Position numbers and translations under genes: made by a program | The notes under the pieces: model-generated | Told to the model about the DNA's origin: nothing | Databases searched by the model: none | The model's input: the letters and a program-made list of their open reading frames with translations, nothing else | Assembly (NCBI RefSeq): GCF_963678635.1 | Contig: NC_087066.1 | Span: 11,206,517 to 11,270,516 of the forward strand | Length of the DNA: 64,000 bases | DNA from: Symsagittifera roscoffensis | Lineage: Eukaryota; Xenacoelomorpha; Acoela; Convolutidae | Reading direction: 5' to 3' | In this document: positions 12,401 to 22,987 of the stretch, piece by piece | How the letters are laid out: each line of letters opens with the position of its first letter | Numbering within the stretch: position 1 is the stretch's first letter

Positions 12401-13535
12401 TGGGGAGCCCTACTTTGTGAACTTCATGGGCATAAGGGAGCAGAGATTCAGCACCCAGCTGGAGCGGAGCAAGAACAGACTGCAGACCCCGAAGAAGACT
12501 CTGCACGCGTTCAACCTCCCGAAAGGACTCACTGAGGATGTGCTGTTGAAGATGCTGGAGGACAAGGGCTGCGCAACTCCTCAGAAAGTGAAGTTTGTCG
12601 AGAACAAGTACAAAGGTGAGTACAAAGGTTTCCAGTTTTGCGCCCCCTCGTAAAAGTGTCCACATAAAACATAAATGTCTAAATGTTGATGCGGATTTGT
12701 AGTTATTCAAAGTTATCATATTGCGGTGACAAGTGTTAAGTCGGAGAGAATGAGCATAGCAGCATGTTGTGTTCTACTAGACCATGTGGTAAAGGATATC
12801 ATGTGTATTTGTATTTAATGTGTGTATTATAGAGGAGGCGAAGAAGGTGTCTGCGAATGTGATGTTTGAGTCCCAGAGTGAGTCCACGGAGGCACTGGTT
12901 TTAGCCAACCATACTCTCTACACTGCACCGGGTAAATAATTCGTTCAATTGCACTACTATCGATCTATTAAGAGTCATGAACGTAGTGAAGACTCTTATA
13001 TAGGTCTTGCTGATTTTTTTTTTTTTTTTTAGGAAAAAGTCTTAAAATTTGTTCAAGCTCAATTTTGATTTTTCGCGGTTTGACTTGTGATTTTTTTAAG
13101 TTCAAGTGCATTTCTATTGTTAAAAGGAAAAAGGAAGGCAAACTCCACTGTCGAACAGCAAAATTGTAAAGGTCACGAGAAACGTGATCGACTTTAATTT
13201 TGAAAATGGAAATTAATTATCAGTTTTTTGAAAGAAAAAAGTGGGTTTTGAAAATGGAAATTAGTTATCAGATTTTTGAAAGAAAAAACTGTCAGTTGCC
13301 TATGTTAAAGGTTTTTAATCGAAAGAACAATGATATTTCTACCCAAAGGTTACAATTTGTAAGACAATACTGATATCAATTATAAAAGTATAAGATCATC
13401 AAGGGGTTGTTTTCTGACAAAATGTTTGACATTTACTACCAAAAAAATGTTTTGGTTAGTTGATAATTTTGTTGTCTTTCAGATAACAAAAAGTACACGA
13501 TGAAATTGTGTTACTCCAGTGGACGAGACGATTGA
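470..13535 (+). CDS. hnrnpl: hnRNP L / smooth-type RNA-binding protein (3' part, 10 exons)
   Basis: Nuclear RNA-binding splicing regulator. Exons by splice sites and phase: 470-560, 730-838, 1124-1354, 4704-4764, 7586-7894, 8459-8673, 9034-9155, 12344-12615, 12833-12931, 13483-13535 (TGA 13533-13535). Joined they give one frame of 519 residues. RRM2 (exon 3) has the family-typical GVQAMVEFDS and GADIYSGCCTL. RRM3 spans exons 6-7 (LMMYGL, then FMKSKPGSAMVEM). RRM4 spans exons 8-10 (TLHAFNLPKGLTED to YTMKLCYSSGRDD). A Gly/Pro/Arg-rich linker lies in exon 5. RRM1 is absent and should be upstream. All ten exons join in phase. The first exon is the least certain: a GT at 541 would end it earlier but makes the next exon read into a stop. 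Introns reach 3.3 kb and are loaded with dispersed repeats. Family assignment is firm; orthology within the hnRNP L/LL group is not resolved. Confidence 0.92.
1415..1490 (+). repeat. Dispersed repeat family C, hairpin-containing copy
   Basis: Starts with a perfect hairpin, CCCTTGC-GATAA-GCAAGGG (1415-1433), followed about 25 nt later by TTCCCCGTAAATAACTTTGT. The same hairpin, with one arm changed, and a diverged form of the second block recur near 21620-21690. The second block alone recurs near 3863. It lies just inside the hnRNP L intron after the RRM2 exon. Confidence 0.6.
1751..2200 (+). repeat. Dispersed repeat family B, copy 1
   Basis: Closely matches 14430-14826: both share a long block containing AACAACATAACAAAAATAAA and CTCGATTTCAGAAATTTTCT, then diverge gradually and end near a GCGAAG...CTTCGC hairpin (here about 2161-2177). 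Similar hairpins occur near 3459, 4577 and 10536 in the same gene, so several truncated copies are probably present. No protein is encoded. Confidence 0.65.
3140..3215 (+). repeat. tRNA-derived SINE-like relic
   Basis: TAGCGTAGAGG fits the Pol III A box (TRGCNNARYNGG) and GGTTTGAACTTGG, about 35 nt downstream, fits a decayed B box (GGTTCGANNCC). Order and spacing are those of a tRNA gene or tRNA-derived SINE head. I see no clear cloverleaf, so a relic is likelier than a functional tRNA gene. Confidence 0.35.
3860..4190 (+). repeat. Dispersed repeat family C, second copy
   Basis: Shares TTTTCCCCGTAAATAACTTTG with 1459-1480. It then shares blocks such as TTTAAATGC, TTCGAA-TTTGT and AAAGGTTTCGGT with 21650-21900 in the same order. 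Coding-looking frames here do not resemble any family and are treated as chance. Confidence 0.45.
5700..5995 (+). repeat. Dispersed repeat family A
   Basis: About 300 bp beginning AAGAGTCATGAACGTAGTGA, then ACTCTTATAT. It continues through a T-rich stretch, a GATCCAAG-type block and a tail containing GTGTCAATCATAAATT and AAGGCCATAT. The same blocks in the same order recur near 9605, 10008, 12965, 15065, 16835 and 17130. Confidence 0.65.
9605..9990 (+). repeat. Dispersed repeat family A
   Basis: Carries the family head (GATGAACGTAGTTCAGACTC, then TTATATAGGTC), the ATTGATCCAG block, and the tail (GCCAATCATAAATTG, AAGGGCATCTA). It lies in the same hnRNP L intron as the next copy, immediately downstream. 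Confidence 0.6.
10008..10330 (+). repeat. Dispersed repeat family A
   Basis: A diverged second copy directly after the previous one: GATAAACGTAGTTCAGAC at the head, ACGTGATCGACTTCTAGTTT in the middle, GTGCCAGTCATAAATTGC near the end. The two copies in one orientation form a loose direct repeat. Confidence 0.6.
11338..11973 (-). CDS. Small predicted secreted protein nested in an hnRNP L intron
   Basis: An uninterrupted 211-codon frame on the strand opposite hnRNP L, inside its 9156-12343 intron. I do not recognise the family. It begins MRLITLAIYTLLSTCAQQ, a plausible signal peptide (one basic residue, hydrophobic core, small residues before QQ). The mature part has Asn-rich stretches with several N-x-S/T sites (NSS, NTT, NIT), a WLDIDWGKLKP segment, and a C-terminal region with clustered Cys (GC, KTCRC, HCC). 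A frame this long is unusual by chance in such AT-rich DNA, and the Cys and sequon pattern argues for a real extracellular protein. Another frame, 11091-10834 on the same strand (85 codons), might be a further exon, but I found no donor-acceptor pair with matching phase. The gene could equally be a retrocopy. Confidence 0.5.
   Translation of the reverse strand: MRLITLAIYTLLSTCAQQSRRQYNFGHNRQKELKKTNEAMISAISQGERSQGREGSDPDNPAMPYGLTRDIWNKLKDPLSHLDKENKSSSNSSDNKNTTNSSGWLDIDWGKLKPNITIADKLSGVENAISQLDYSRDKSVKHLLSKLVDGCLDVVSFRKIAILNDRNKEEMGRAQIKTCRCLRKLRSTLEEVPDFMHCCEPYSIAIVSRLV
12965..13310 (+). repeat. Dispersed repeat family A
   Basis: Best-preserved head: AAGAGTC (12970-12976) and GACTCTT form a perfect 7-bp hairpin stem around GAACGTAGTG. 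A middle block contains CACGAGAAACGTGATCGACT. A short internal duplication (about 45 bp around TTGAAAATGGAAATTA) follows. The copy sits in the last hnRNP L intron. Confidence 0.65.
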
Positions 13536-14294
13536 GAAGAAATCCGATTTGCTGATCCAATTTCGAATTCTAACGACCGTCGCTGCAGACGAAGTTGCAG
13601 GAAAAACTGAATTGAACGTATCGCTTCAAAGTTTAATTTCTCTAGAGTTGCTCGCAATCTGTTTTTTCAGTTTCTCGGCCAGTGCTAAGTTCTGAGCGTT
13701 TATCTTTGTTGCTTAAAATTACTCTGAGCTCAGAAACTATATTTAAAAATGCTTCGTTTCAGTTTTGCTGTTGTATGTAATAGATGTAACCTTCGTTTCC
13801 TAAACTGAGTTGTAAAATAATCTTTATTTGCGGATCATTTTCATTTTAGTTGATCTTATTGAGTATTCTGTTAATTATTAGTCAGATTTAATCTCTCATA
13901 GCCTAAAAATTTGTTTTCTCAATCTTGCGTAAAAACAAAATAATCCATCGAAAGCGATTTGCAAGAAAATTCAAACTCTACCCTAACTCTTACATTGCTC
14001 ATACTATGTGAAAATTATACACCCATTAAACACCCCACATAGATGATTAAAATTACATAACATGCCAACATACATAACAATACATATTCAACAATTGTTT
14101 GGTGATTATTCAATGTAGCCAATCTCAACCTCACTGATTAAAATTATAAATGTCTGACAACAGTTTCTTCAATCTCACTGCTAAGACCTGTCAATATTAA
14201 GTACGTTGAGAAATCTAGTGAAGAAGTAAGCTCAATTATTACACAAGTAATACTTGTGTTTACACTTGCGAAGCGAGTGTATTAGTACGAACCT

Positions 14295-14826
14295 TATTTT
14301 CCAACCTAAGTATCAAATATTGGTGCCACTTTTGGAGCACAGTTACAGCTTTTTGATGGGATGTGCTTTGACATTCGAATATTAATAAGTTGAAACAGTT
14401 GATGCATTTTTAATTCATCAAATGAACCGAAAAAAAAGTTTTTCGCTTCAAACAACATAACAAAAATAAAAACTCGATTTCAGAAATTTTCTAACTCAAT
14501 ATCTCGCAATTTTTTGAAATGCGTAATTTATACATAATTTGGCTTTATGCTTTGCAATTTATTACATGCAAAGTTAGGATGGATAGCTTCAGTTTGCAAA
14601 ATTGAGTCTATTTGTATTTGGTGCCTCTTGTGCTGAATCGTATTGGCAATTTAATCGCATATGTAGCTGCTTTCTCTTGATTGCAGTAGGTGGCAGATTA
14701 GAATCCTACATGTAGCCCAGTTTTCGCTAATTCAAGGCTTATTTCTTATTCTTATTTAACTTGACAGAGCTGCTTTTGGGTCGTGTTATCGCAAGTGTTT
14801 GCGAAGCACAGCTTCGCGTCTGTGTA
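14295..14826 (+). mobile_element. Family B non-autonomous element flanked by 11-bp direct repeats
   Basis: The 532-bp block is flanked by perfect copies of AGTACGAACCT (14284-14294 and 14827-14837), which look like a target-site duplication. It starts TATTTTCCAACCTAAGT, as does a fragment near 3010, and ends just after a GC-rich hairpin with GCGAAGC and GCTTCGC arms (about 14793-14810). Internally it matches 1751-2200. No coding capacity. The terminal hairpin plus long direct repeats do not match a class I can assign with confidence. Confidence 0.6.
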
Positions 14827-15064
14827 AGTACGAACCTAGCGCGCAACATTCAATGATCATTTTAGGGGTGTATCGGCGAAAAAGATTATGGCTTGAGATT
14901 TCAGGACAATAACCACTTCAAAAGATCCCAAATGTTGCTCATACCTTAAGATCCTACAAAAAAATAAAGAACCAAAGATAAGTTCAGATATATGCACGGT
15001 TAAGCGTCCCCATAAGGGTGATTCTAATTTACAAAGTAAAATGCCGTTTTTAAGAATAATCGGT

Positions 15065-15350
15065 GTAGTTTTTTTGTTTTTTAGGTAAAGTTTTAAAATT
15101 TCGTTCACGCTCATTTTAGAATTTTCGCGTAGACTTTTGATTTCTTAAGTTCAGTTTATTACCATTGTTAAAAAAGCAAACTCCACTGTCGAACAGCAAA
15201 TGTTTTAAGATAACGAAAAACGTGATAGTCTAATAGTTCTCAGGAAGAATTTTGATGTTCAGATTTTTCAGCGCAATGAAAAATTTTCGAATTGATCCAA
15301 TTTCTCCAATTGAGTTTATTTTATTAGAAAAGCACCAGTCATGGCGTTTC
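15065..15350 (+). repeat. Dispersed repeat family A, headless copy
   Basis: Contains the middle and tail blocks of family A (GTCGAACAGCAAA, ACGAAAAACGTGATAG, AATTGATCCAATTTCTC, AGCACCAGTCATG) but not the AAGAGTC hairpin head. Confidence 0.5.
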
Positions 15351-16834
15351 CTTAGGTAAGGTTCATTACTCTGTTCCAACTGACAGTTGGCTATGTTTGT
15401 TAATTGTGCTTCAACGGCTTTTGTTGATTGGTTCTTCTAGTCAACCGTACAATCTCCAGTCAGCCGTTGGTTCCAATTGCAGTCTTATTTGATTCAGTTG
15501 TGTTTAAAAACAATAGTAAGTGTCATTGATTCAAGTGATTTCTTCAAATGTTCAATTCGAATTACTTTGCTAAAATGAAGGCAATTACGCTGTCTAAAAA
15601 CGGAAATTCAATCAGCGCGAAAAATCAAAATGAGTTTCGGACGTGATTTTTGTGTATTAGGTTTGTCGGTGGAATAAAAGAAAGCTATGGATCCGTTTTT
15701 GTTCCAACCGCTTCACCTAGTTGATAAGGCTCTTTTTAGCAGATTTTGAGTATTTACGTATGGTATCGTATTAAAGCCCTTCAGCTCGTGATTTGCATTC
15801 ATTTAAAACTCAAAAAACCACTTGGTGTCGAGAAAAATTAGTCTGTTTTTTTTTCAGACTAAATTTGAAAACAAGAATGGAAACTGTTCTCGAAATTTAG
15901 TTCCATATCCAACATTTTGTCAGTCAATTTAATATTTTCCATCGAAATTCAGTTTTTCGAGAACTAACTTCCAATTTTACTTCATGGTTACCGGGATATT
16001 CTGTCATAGGTCGAGGAAGAGATAGTACGGTTGATCACGTACATAGTCGCACTGATAAAGAAACGGTGCGTGGCAAGTAATTTGAAACAACTAGTGACAG
16101 CGTGATAAATCATAGATTTTTGCTCGAATCATTGAGTATCTAAAAGGAGCACTGGAGAACAAATCAGAGGCAGATGACATAGTATGAACGCGCTTGAAGT
16201 GACATTATTAAATTGGGAAAAAATGAAGACTGACTTCTTTTAAACCGGCATAAACGACTATGTTACAACATCTGTGATTCGCAGAATCGAAAATATTGTC
16301 CTGAACAACTAATTAGGGAGGAACTTGTATTTCCACGTCGAAAGTGTTTTGGATAATAACACGCAAAGGTACCACAAATAATCATTGGAACGAATCGAGT
16401 GATATATCATAATAACGACATTTAAGCCGTGAATCGTTACACTTTTTTGTAAAAAATAAAACTTAGGAGTCCAGAAAATTCGGTTGATAATGTTTGTTTT
16501 TGAAAAATTACAGAGAGCGAATAACGCTTGTTACATAAAATCTGTTGCTTAAGCTTTGAAAAAACTCAGTCTTATAAAACAGTCAAATTAGAAAGTTTCT
16601 GTAAGCGCTTTTATAGCACTTAAAATCTGAAAAATTTAACAAAATTTGAGGTGACAACAAGTTTTAGTTTTTAAGTGTAGAACAATTAGATGTTCACTTA
16701 TAGTTCTATATATATTTTTTGGAAAACTGTGAAACTGCTCTAATAACTACAGAAAAGCATTCATAACTAATCAATTCTTGAGTTCAATTCAATTTTCAGC
16801 TGCTTAAAGTTAGGTAAATTAAACTCTCGAATTA

Positions 16835-17265
16835 TGAAAGCGTGAATGACGCTAAAAAACTTGATCGACTTCAAATTTTGGAGCTGGATGCAATTTCAAG
16901 ATTGCCCAGCGGAATAAAAACTTTTCCTATTAATCTAGTCTTCTCAAATTGATTTACTTTTATATCTGTAGTCATAAACTGTTGAAATTCAAAAAACTTC
17001 AAGGCTAAGTATTTTTTTGCTTAAAATTCAAATAAATGAATTTAAAAAACAAATAGTTTTTTTTCAGTCGCCTTGAATTTTTTCCGGCGAAATGTAGCGA
17101 ATATGCTGCGGCGATTTGAAACGGAGATGGAGCGAGTAAATGTGATTGATTTCTAGCTTCGAAAGTGAATTTTAATGTTAAGATTTCCCAGTGGAAATAA
17201 AATTTTTACCCATTGATCCAGTTTTCCTAAAGTGGCATAATTTTAGGAGAACAGTGCCAATAATG
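16835..17265 (+). repeat. Two tail fragments of dispersed repeat family A
   Basis: Two partial copies, about 16835-17040 and 17130-17265. Each carries the CTTGATCGACTTC / GTGATTGATTTCTAG-type block, the CCAGCGGAATAAAAA-type block, and the 'ATTGATCCAG...TCTCAAATTG' tail. They are more diverged than the intronic copies. Confidence 0.45.
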
Positions 17266-18357
17266 AACAATTCTTCAATTGAATTTCAGTTGCTAAAAGT
17301 TAGGTAAATTAAGCTCTCGAATTTTTTTGGTTGCATTCTTGTTCAAAGAGCTTTATCTTGATACAACTTTTTCTTCGAAAGTTGAAAAATGTTCAAAGCT
17401 TTTCATTCAACTTTTTCCCCTCGAAATCTTGAACTTTTTAAATCTTTGTTGGCTGTAATTAAATTTTTATCAGTTTTGTTCTTCATTTTTGACAGACAAA
17501 TGTAAGAAATAATGTATAAACTAATGTTGTAAGCTTTCTTCTAGGTCATCTATCCATGCCACGCTCAAAAACAGCTTACAATTGATAAAGAAGTCAATTG
17601 ATAAAGAAAAAAAGTGTTTTAACTGTGGTCGGAACCTTCTGTGCTACATGTACAGCAACCGGCTTATTTTGTTGCAATGAGTTTTAGTCTGGTTTTGTTA
17701 CTTTTTATGTAGCTGCCACAAAAAGCATAAATCATCGAATAATTCTTCTTTCGTCATTTCTGTTTACCATCAAAGTTCAGGTGGTGAGTCATTATTTTTC
17801 GTACAGTCGACAACTTTGTGACGCTATGTGGTCGTTGCATATCACATATGATCGGAAGTTGACCTGATAATTGGAAGCTCTTCAGGAAATCGAGAGCAGG
17901 CTTTATTTTCTAGTTAGTTTTGGTTGCATTACTATGTTTAAAAAGTCATTTACATTTGAAAAAACAAACCAAACACTGCATCAAACGTAATTTCATTTGT
18001 TCTGAAAAGTGCCACTTCCAATGTAATGAGAGTAATCATGAAAAATTATGAAAGATCAACTTGAAAAACAAAGCTTTAACACAGGTAATAAAGTCGATTG
18101 AAAAAGTAACTTCAAATGAACTGTCAAGAGGCTAATTTTAATTAACTCGAGTATGCTATCGATTTGGTAAAAACAAATAAATCGACAAAAACTTTTTGAT
18201 CTATCTCATTAATTTACAAATAAAGCCAAATAAATTCTTATTGTGCTTTGAACAAAGTCAATGAATGGCACGTAATGAGTGGCAATGAGTTGCCGGTTTA
18301 TAATTAATCACAGATTTATCAATGGTCAATTATGGTATAATTAATTGCAATGTAAGT

Positions 18358-18432
18358 TGCTCTTTTATATAATTCGAACGGCAAATTGAATAAAAAGAGC
18401 GAACCAATGCGAATCAATTATAAAAGAGCATT
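18358..18432. repeat. Short inverted repeat upstream of the Emx-like gene
   Basis: TGCTCTTTTATATAATT near 18358 and AATTATAAAAGAGCA near 18418 are near-perfect inverted arms around a 40-nt centre. It could be a degraded MITE or a folded transcript element; nothing links it to regulation of the gene 0.5 kb downstream. Confidence 0.4.
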
Positions 18433-18957
18433 CTTATAGTAAACACGTCGTTTGATCTGACTTTTTACCACCTGAAAAATAAGTAATTAACATATATTGC
18501 CGATAAATAGTCACAAAACTCTTTTTAGTAATTTTACTTACGATTTAAAACTACGTCACAAAACAGAAGTTAATATATTGACTTTAATTTTAAAACAGTT
18601 TCCCAAACTTCGACCTCGATTCGAGAGATCCGGACTGCTGGTTTTTGGAATAAAAAGGCATCATCGTAAAGTCAAGATTATATTTAATCGGTTAATTAAC
18701 AACATTTTCGCTGTAACTAAATTTTAAATCAACGTTTAAAATTACGTTTCATCAGAGTTTCAATTCTTAAGATCTGGAATCAAAATTTGAAAAAAGAATG
18801 GAAAATTTTGCAGCCTGACTGCAGAAAAGTCTGTGACTAACACGCTTCCCTGAAAATCAATATCGCGACAACTAGCGTTTGGCGCAGATTGCTTTTTAAT
18901 CATCTGCTTTAAAAATTCCTCTAATTCTTACTTGACAAAAGTTTATTGTTCGGCAAA

Positions 18958-20790
18958 ATGTCAACTCTGAGTTCCATGGCGCTCCTCGACTACTTCTTGA
19001 CTTCGCAGAATTCCATGCAGCAGAATTCCCTCTTGGCCGCAAACATGCTCCTCAACCGACAACAACAGTCACAGTCAAGATTCATGACGTCATCTCCCCC
19101 TTTTACGACTCCTCAGTTGCTGACGTCATCATATGGGGGTTGCGGTGACCCTCTGCTGAGTATGATGGGTGGAACACATGCAGGGGGGTCTCTCAATTCA
19201 GCATTGGCGTCCATGGGGTCTCAATGTTAGTCAATTACTTTTTTTTTCATTTACTATTAAAAATAATGAATGTTTTTCTTTTACAATAAAAAATCATAAT
19301 CATGTTTCAAATTCATAAACGTTTTTTATTACTTGAGGTTCATGTTAATATTCTGGTAGAACTACGTTTTGGATGGAACGTAATCAGCCCTTTTCTTGAC
19401 TCGGAGCTTTGATTCGATTAGATGTTTCGAAAATGAAGCTTGTTTGCTTTTAGGTAACTCTGTACCGCCAACTCACTTGACCAACGCTTCTCATCTTCAC
19501 CCCTCGATCCCCCCGCAACTTCTCATGAACCCCTCCCACCTGCCCCCTCACTTCCTGTCCAACCCAGCAGCCGCCATGTGCAGTGCCCTCCTCTACCCCC
19601 ACCGGTCCAAGCGCATCCGGACTGCATTCACTCCGGCCCAGCTGGCCAAACTGGAGACTCAGTTCGCCAGGAGTCCCTATGTTGTGGGTCATCAGAGGAG
19701 GCAAATCAGCGAGGAGCTGGGACTCACCGAAACTCAGGTTGGTATAATTAGTAGCAAAAAGTTCGGACAGACAAAAATAATTAAAAAGAGCAAATGATCT
19801 TTTTTAGACAATTTTTACATGCAAAAGCTAATTTTTCAGACAGAAAGTATGTCTCAATGTCACCTGAAAATTCAAATATGCATGCAAAAATTGCTCAAAA
19901 TTGGCAGATTGCTCTTTTTAATTATTTCTGTCTGTCCGAACTTTTTGCAACTCTCTATAACAATTCGCGATCTTCACTTGTGTGAATCGGTTTTTCAATT
20001 AAGTTCGAGGAGTAACTTTCGCCCAATTGTCGCCTGACATCGTTTCTAGTTTTAAGTATCAGTAAAAAAAAAGACGTTAAATCAGATTTACATCAAGGTC
20101 TTTACATCGAAAAAGCTGCAAAGCACGTATTTTAAGTCGAGAGTTTGTCATTTGAGAACGAAACTTAATTCGTTTCCAAACGTTCTATAAGGGAGCTTAG
20201 TTGTGGCAAAGTTTTAAGTCTCCGCCTCTCAGTCGACACATCGGTGAATCGAGGTCCGCAAAGAGGTCCGCGCTCGTTGCCTGCGCAGGAGAGGCAATTT
20301 TATTCAAAAATACATGTGTCTTAGCACGGACACAAGAGTGCTTCTTTGTCAAGAACTCAATACCTCGTATATTGGCCCTTTCATCACATGGAGAAATTGT
20401 TTTCTAACTGAAGTTATGATTGTTTAGGTGAAAGTGTGGTTTCAAAACCGAAGGACTAAAGAAAAGCGAGTTCTGCATCCAGAAGATGAAAGCATTCTAG
20501 AACAGGAAAGCGACGACGAGTGTCCTTTGACAGATGATGATGAAAAATCATCAAACACTCAAAAGCCTTGCGAAACTAACAAACCAATCTCAATATCTAA
20601 TAAAAAACAAGAAACCGAAAAGAAAAATATGAACGAAAATGAACAAAAGAAGTTTTCAGCACTTGAAGAGCTGCTGAATAATAGTGCAAACAAAGAACTG
20701 GACGTTGAAGGAAAACTTTCCGTAAACGATCTGGAAAAAATAGCAGAATCTAAATTTTTGGGCTGTTCCAGCGAAAAATGCAGTGTTTGA
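18958..20790 (+). CDS. emx: Emx/ems-like homeodomain transcription factor (3 exons, complete)
   Basis: Sequence-specific DNA-binding regulator of the ANTP/NK-like class. Exons 18958-19225, 19454-19737 and 20428-20790 join in phase to 304 residues. Another ATG lies 12 nt upstream at 18946. The homeodomain runs from SKRIRTAFTPAQL to RTKEKRVL and keeps R5, F8, L16, F20, W48, F49, N51 and R53. YVVG at positions 25-28 and the KRIRTAF start point to Emx; Vax also has YVVG but differs at the N-terminal arm and helix 3 end. The second intron falls between residues 44 and 45 (TETQ/VKVW), a position common in this class. The N-terminus is Ser/Gln/Met-rich and exon 2 is Pro/His-rich. I saw no typical Emx hexapeptide. 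The C-terminus is acidic then Lys/Glu-rich. The class call is firm; Emx rather than Vax or Not is probable. Confidence 0.9.
19743..19959. mobile_element. MITE with 49-bp terminal inverted repeats, TA-flanked
   Basis: Arms 19745-19793 and 19909-19957 are inverted copies matching at about 44 of 49 positions, sharing AAAAAGTTCGGACAGACA and AATAATTAAAAAGAGCAA. Both outer ends abut a TA dinucleotide (19743-19744, 19958-19959), as expected for a Tc1/mariner-type target duplication. The 115-bp centre has no coding capacity. The element lies 5 nt after the donor of the Emx-like second intron, so the left arm almost touches the splice site. Confidence 0.8.
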
Positions 20791-21619
20791 CAAAATTCAT
20801 CAAAAATTATCCTCGTAATTTGCAGTAATGTGCAAAATTATATTTGGATTGTAAATTATTGCAGTTTAGTTTTAGTTTCACAAAAATATAATATATCTAT
20901 TCAAAATTGGAGAAAAGCTTTATGAATCTAGTTGCAGTCATGATTGTTTCAATGAAAATGTCGTCTTCTTTTGTTCGTAGAATTATTGAAAATTTATCAA
21001 AAATTGTTCTATATGTAAAAAATATTGTCAAAGATATTCTATAAAAATAACATCTTGCGTTTTTTCAATGAAAAAGATAGCTCGCAAGGTGTAGCGAATC
21101 AGTCAAATTCCGGCATCTATCGCTTTCTATTATTCCCGTTCAGAGGAAATCACCAGAGCACAGCTTTAAAGCGTTCGCTGTGGTATCATCAGACCGCTTA
21201 CTAGATCCAATAATTCAAATGAAATAGGCGAGGACGAGTTCTCTTTTGCTATCTGCCTTCAGGGTTGACATAGCTTTTGTTCGCAGTGAATGTTCTTGGC
21301 ACAAAAAAACGACTTGATTAGCAAAAAAGCTTCGCTCTTCAAAATAAATGCCCATAAAATGGGATAACTTAATAAACGGAATTTTATTAGACAAGCTGAA
21401 TAGTTTTGTTCATTTTTTTAGATCGACCAAATAGATTTCCGAGCTTTACCAAAGCACTAAATGGCCAAAATTTTTGGACAGCTTTTTGGACAGTTTTTTG
21501 TCACGTTTTTTTGGCGCGTATTTTTTGGTTACTGTTCTTTTTTGCTTTCACTAGCAAATGAATTTAATTTTAAATTATAACTGCAAGGAAGCTTAGTTTT
21601 CTTTCCATGAATATAATTG

Positions 21620-21950
21620 CCCTTGCGATAAGAAAGGGTTTTGCTGCCGGTTACAAGAATTTTCTCCTGTAAATAATAGTTGTTCTTCCAGACTGTATTT
21701 TCGACAATCAACAGACATATTTTGAGCACTTTGGATTTTAAATGCTTGTTATTCGAAATTTGTCTTATTTTGGTCGTAAATTTAGCAAACCCAATTTGTT
21801 AAATTTTTTAGTTTTCTCTTTTTTTCCTTTTTTAATAGGCTTCAAAGGTTTCGGTCTATCTTATATCTGCTTTGTGGGTTCATGCTGCGTCGTATGAGCG
21901 AATAATGTTTTTGAGTATGGGTGTGATTTGACGGAGGGGAGTTTTTTCGA
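21620..21950 (+). repeat. Dispersed repeat family C, third copy
   Basis: CCCTTGCGATAAGAAAGGG (21620-21638) is the 1415-1433 hairpin with one arm base changed. It is followed by TGTAAATAATAGTTGTTC and then by blocks shared with 3930-4190 (TTTTGAGCA, TTTAAATGC, AAAGGTTTCGGTCTAT). The spread over 18 kb shows this is a genomic repeat rather than a feature of one gene. Confidence 0.5.
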
Positions 21951-22901
21951 GATTCAAGTTTTTTTTAGCTCAACGTCTGTGCATGAATTTTCGGCTTTGT
22001 GACAGCCTTGTAAATCGTTTTTGGTATGCGTATTTAATGTTTTTCTCAGAAGAAACTTCATTCAAGATAAGTTGCGACAATAATGAAAACTGCTGTAGTT
22101 TTATTTTTCTCATTTTTTTGGACAGCGTTAAAAGTAAATGGGCATGAAATGAACCAAAAATTGTTTTCAAAAAATGAAAAAAGCCGAAAATAGAAAGGTT
22201 TCCACAATTTTCATTTTCGTCGAAATTTTTCGTTTTAATTCTTTTTATGTCCACTTATTGTTCATGCTATATTCGTTTTGTGTCGTAAATAGTACGAAAT
22301 TCTATGTCACCTCTGTGTAAAAATGCACTCTCTAGGGATAAGAAAGGCCTGATATTCTGCTACAGCTTGTCTTTGAAAATCGAAAACAAAAATTACTTAC
22401 TTCTGTAAATCATAAGCTTGCTTGGAGCAGTAATAAAGACCAAATTTAACCAAAAAATTTTATGCACGTGAAAACTTTTTAACAGCGAGCATCAAAAAGA
22501 GCACCACGATAGAGTAATTACTGGAAAAAAGTTTTAAAAATCTAAGTGCTCCACCCCAAAATTTTTAAATGTTCACCTACGTGACTGTTCGGGGTTGTTA
22601 GTAGCAAATGAGCGACCAGTTTGATTATCATGTTGTCATAAACTTTATATAGGCTAAAGAGAGGTCCATTCGCGAGTTTTCACTCATCACAGGATTCGAA
22701 AATTTCAGAGTGAAACTTTGTTTTTTATAGGCTCTGTCACTCTTGCTTAATTACAAATTAAGCGTAACAGGAAACAATTCCTAACATGCGATAATACGTA
22801 ACTGTAGATCAATCGGGGAACACTAATTCATGTGCAGAATGCCTCAGGATGTTACCGCAGCGGATTGAAGCGAAACAAGGCTATTCTACTTGCGAATGAT
22901 C

Positions 22902-22987
22902 TGTTACGAATTGTCGTATGTTACAAATTGTCTGCTGTTACGAATTGTCACCTGTTACGAATTTTCGCCTTTTACGAATTGTCGCTC
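22902..22987 (+). repeat. Tandem repeat, five units of about 17 bp
   Basis: Units of the form TGTTACGAATTGTCNCC repeat five times with one or two changes per unit. No coding or regulatory meaning is evident. Confidence 0.8.

Larger units (their letters stand above)
13536..18945. other. Intergenic region between hnRNP L and the Emx-like gene
   Basis: 5.4 kb without a supported gene. It contains the hnRNP L 3' UTR of unknown length, one nearly complete family B repeat (14295-14826), pieces of family A (15065-15350, 16835-17040, 17130-17265), and a short inverted repeat near 18358. The remainder is AT-rich with no pattern I can name. As the upstream flank of a homeobox gene it may hold enhancers, but none is recognisable from sequence alone. 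Confidence 0.5.

Noticed and set aside
12276-12719. 147-codon minus-strand frame
   Set aside because: Shadow of the hnRNP L RRM4 exon on the opposite strand.
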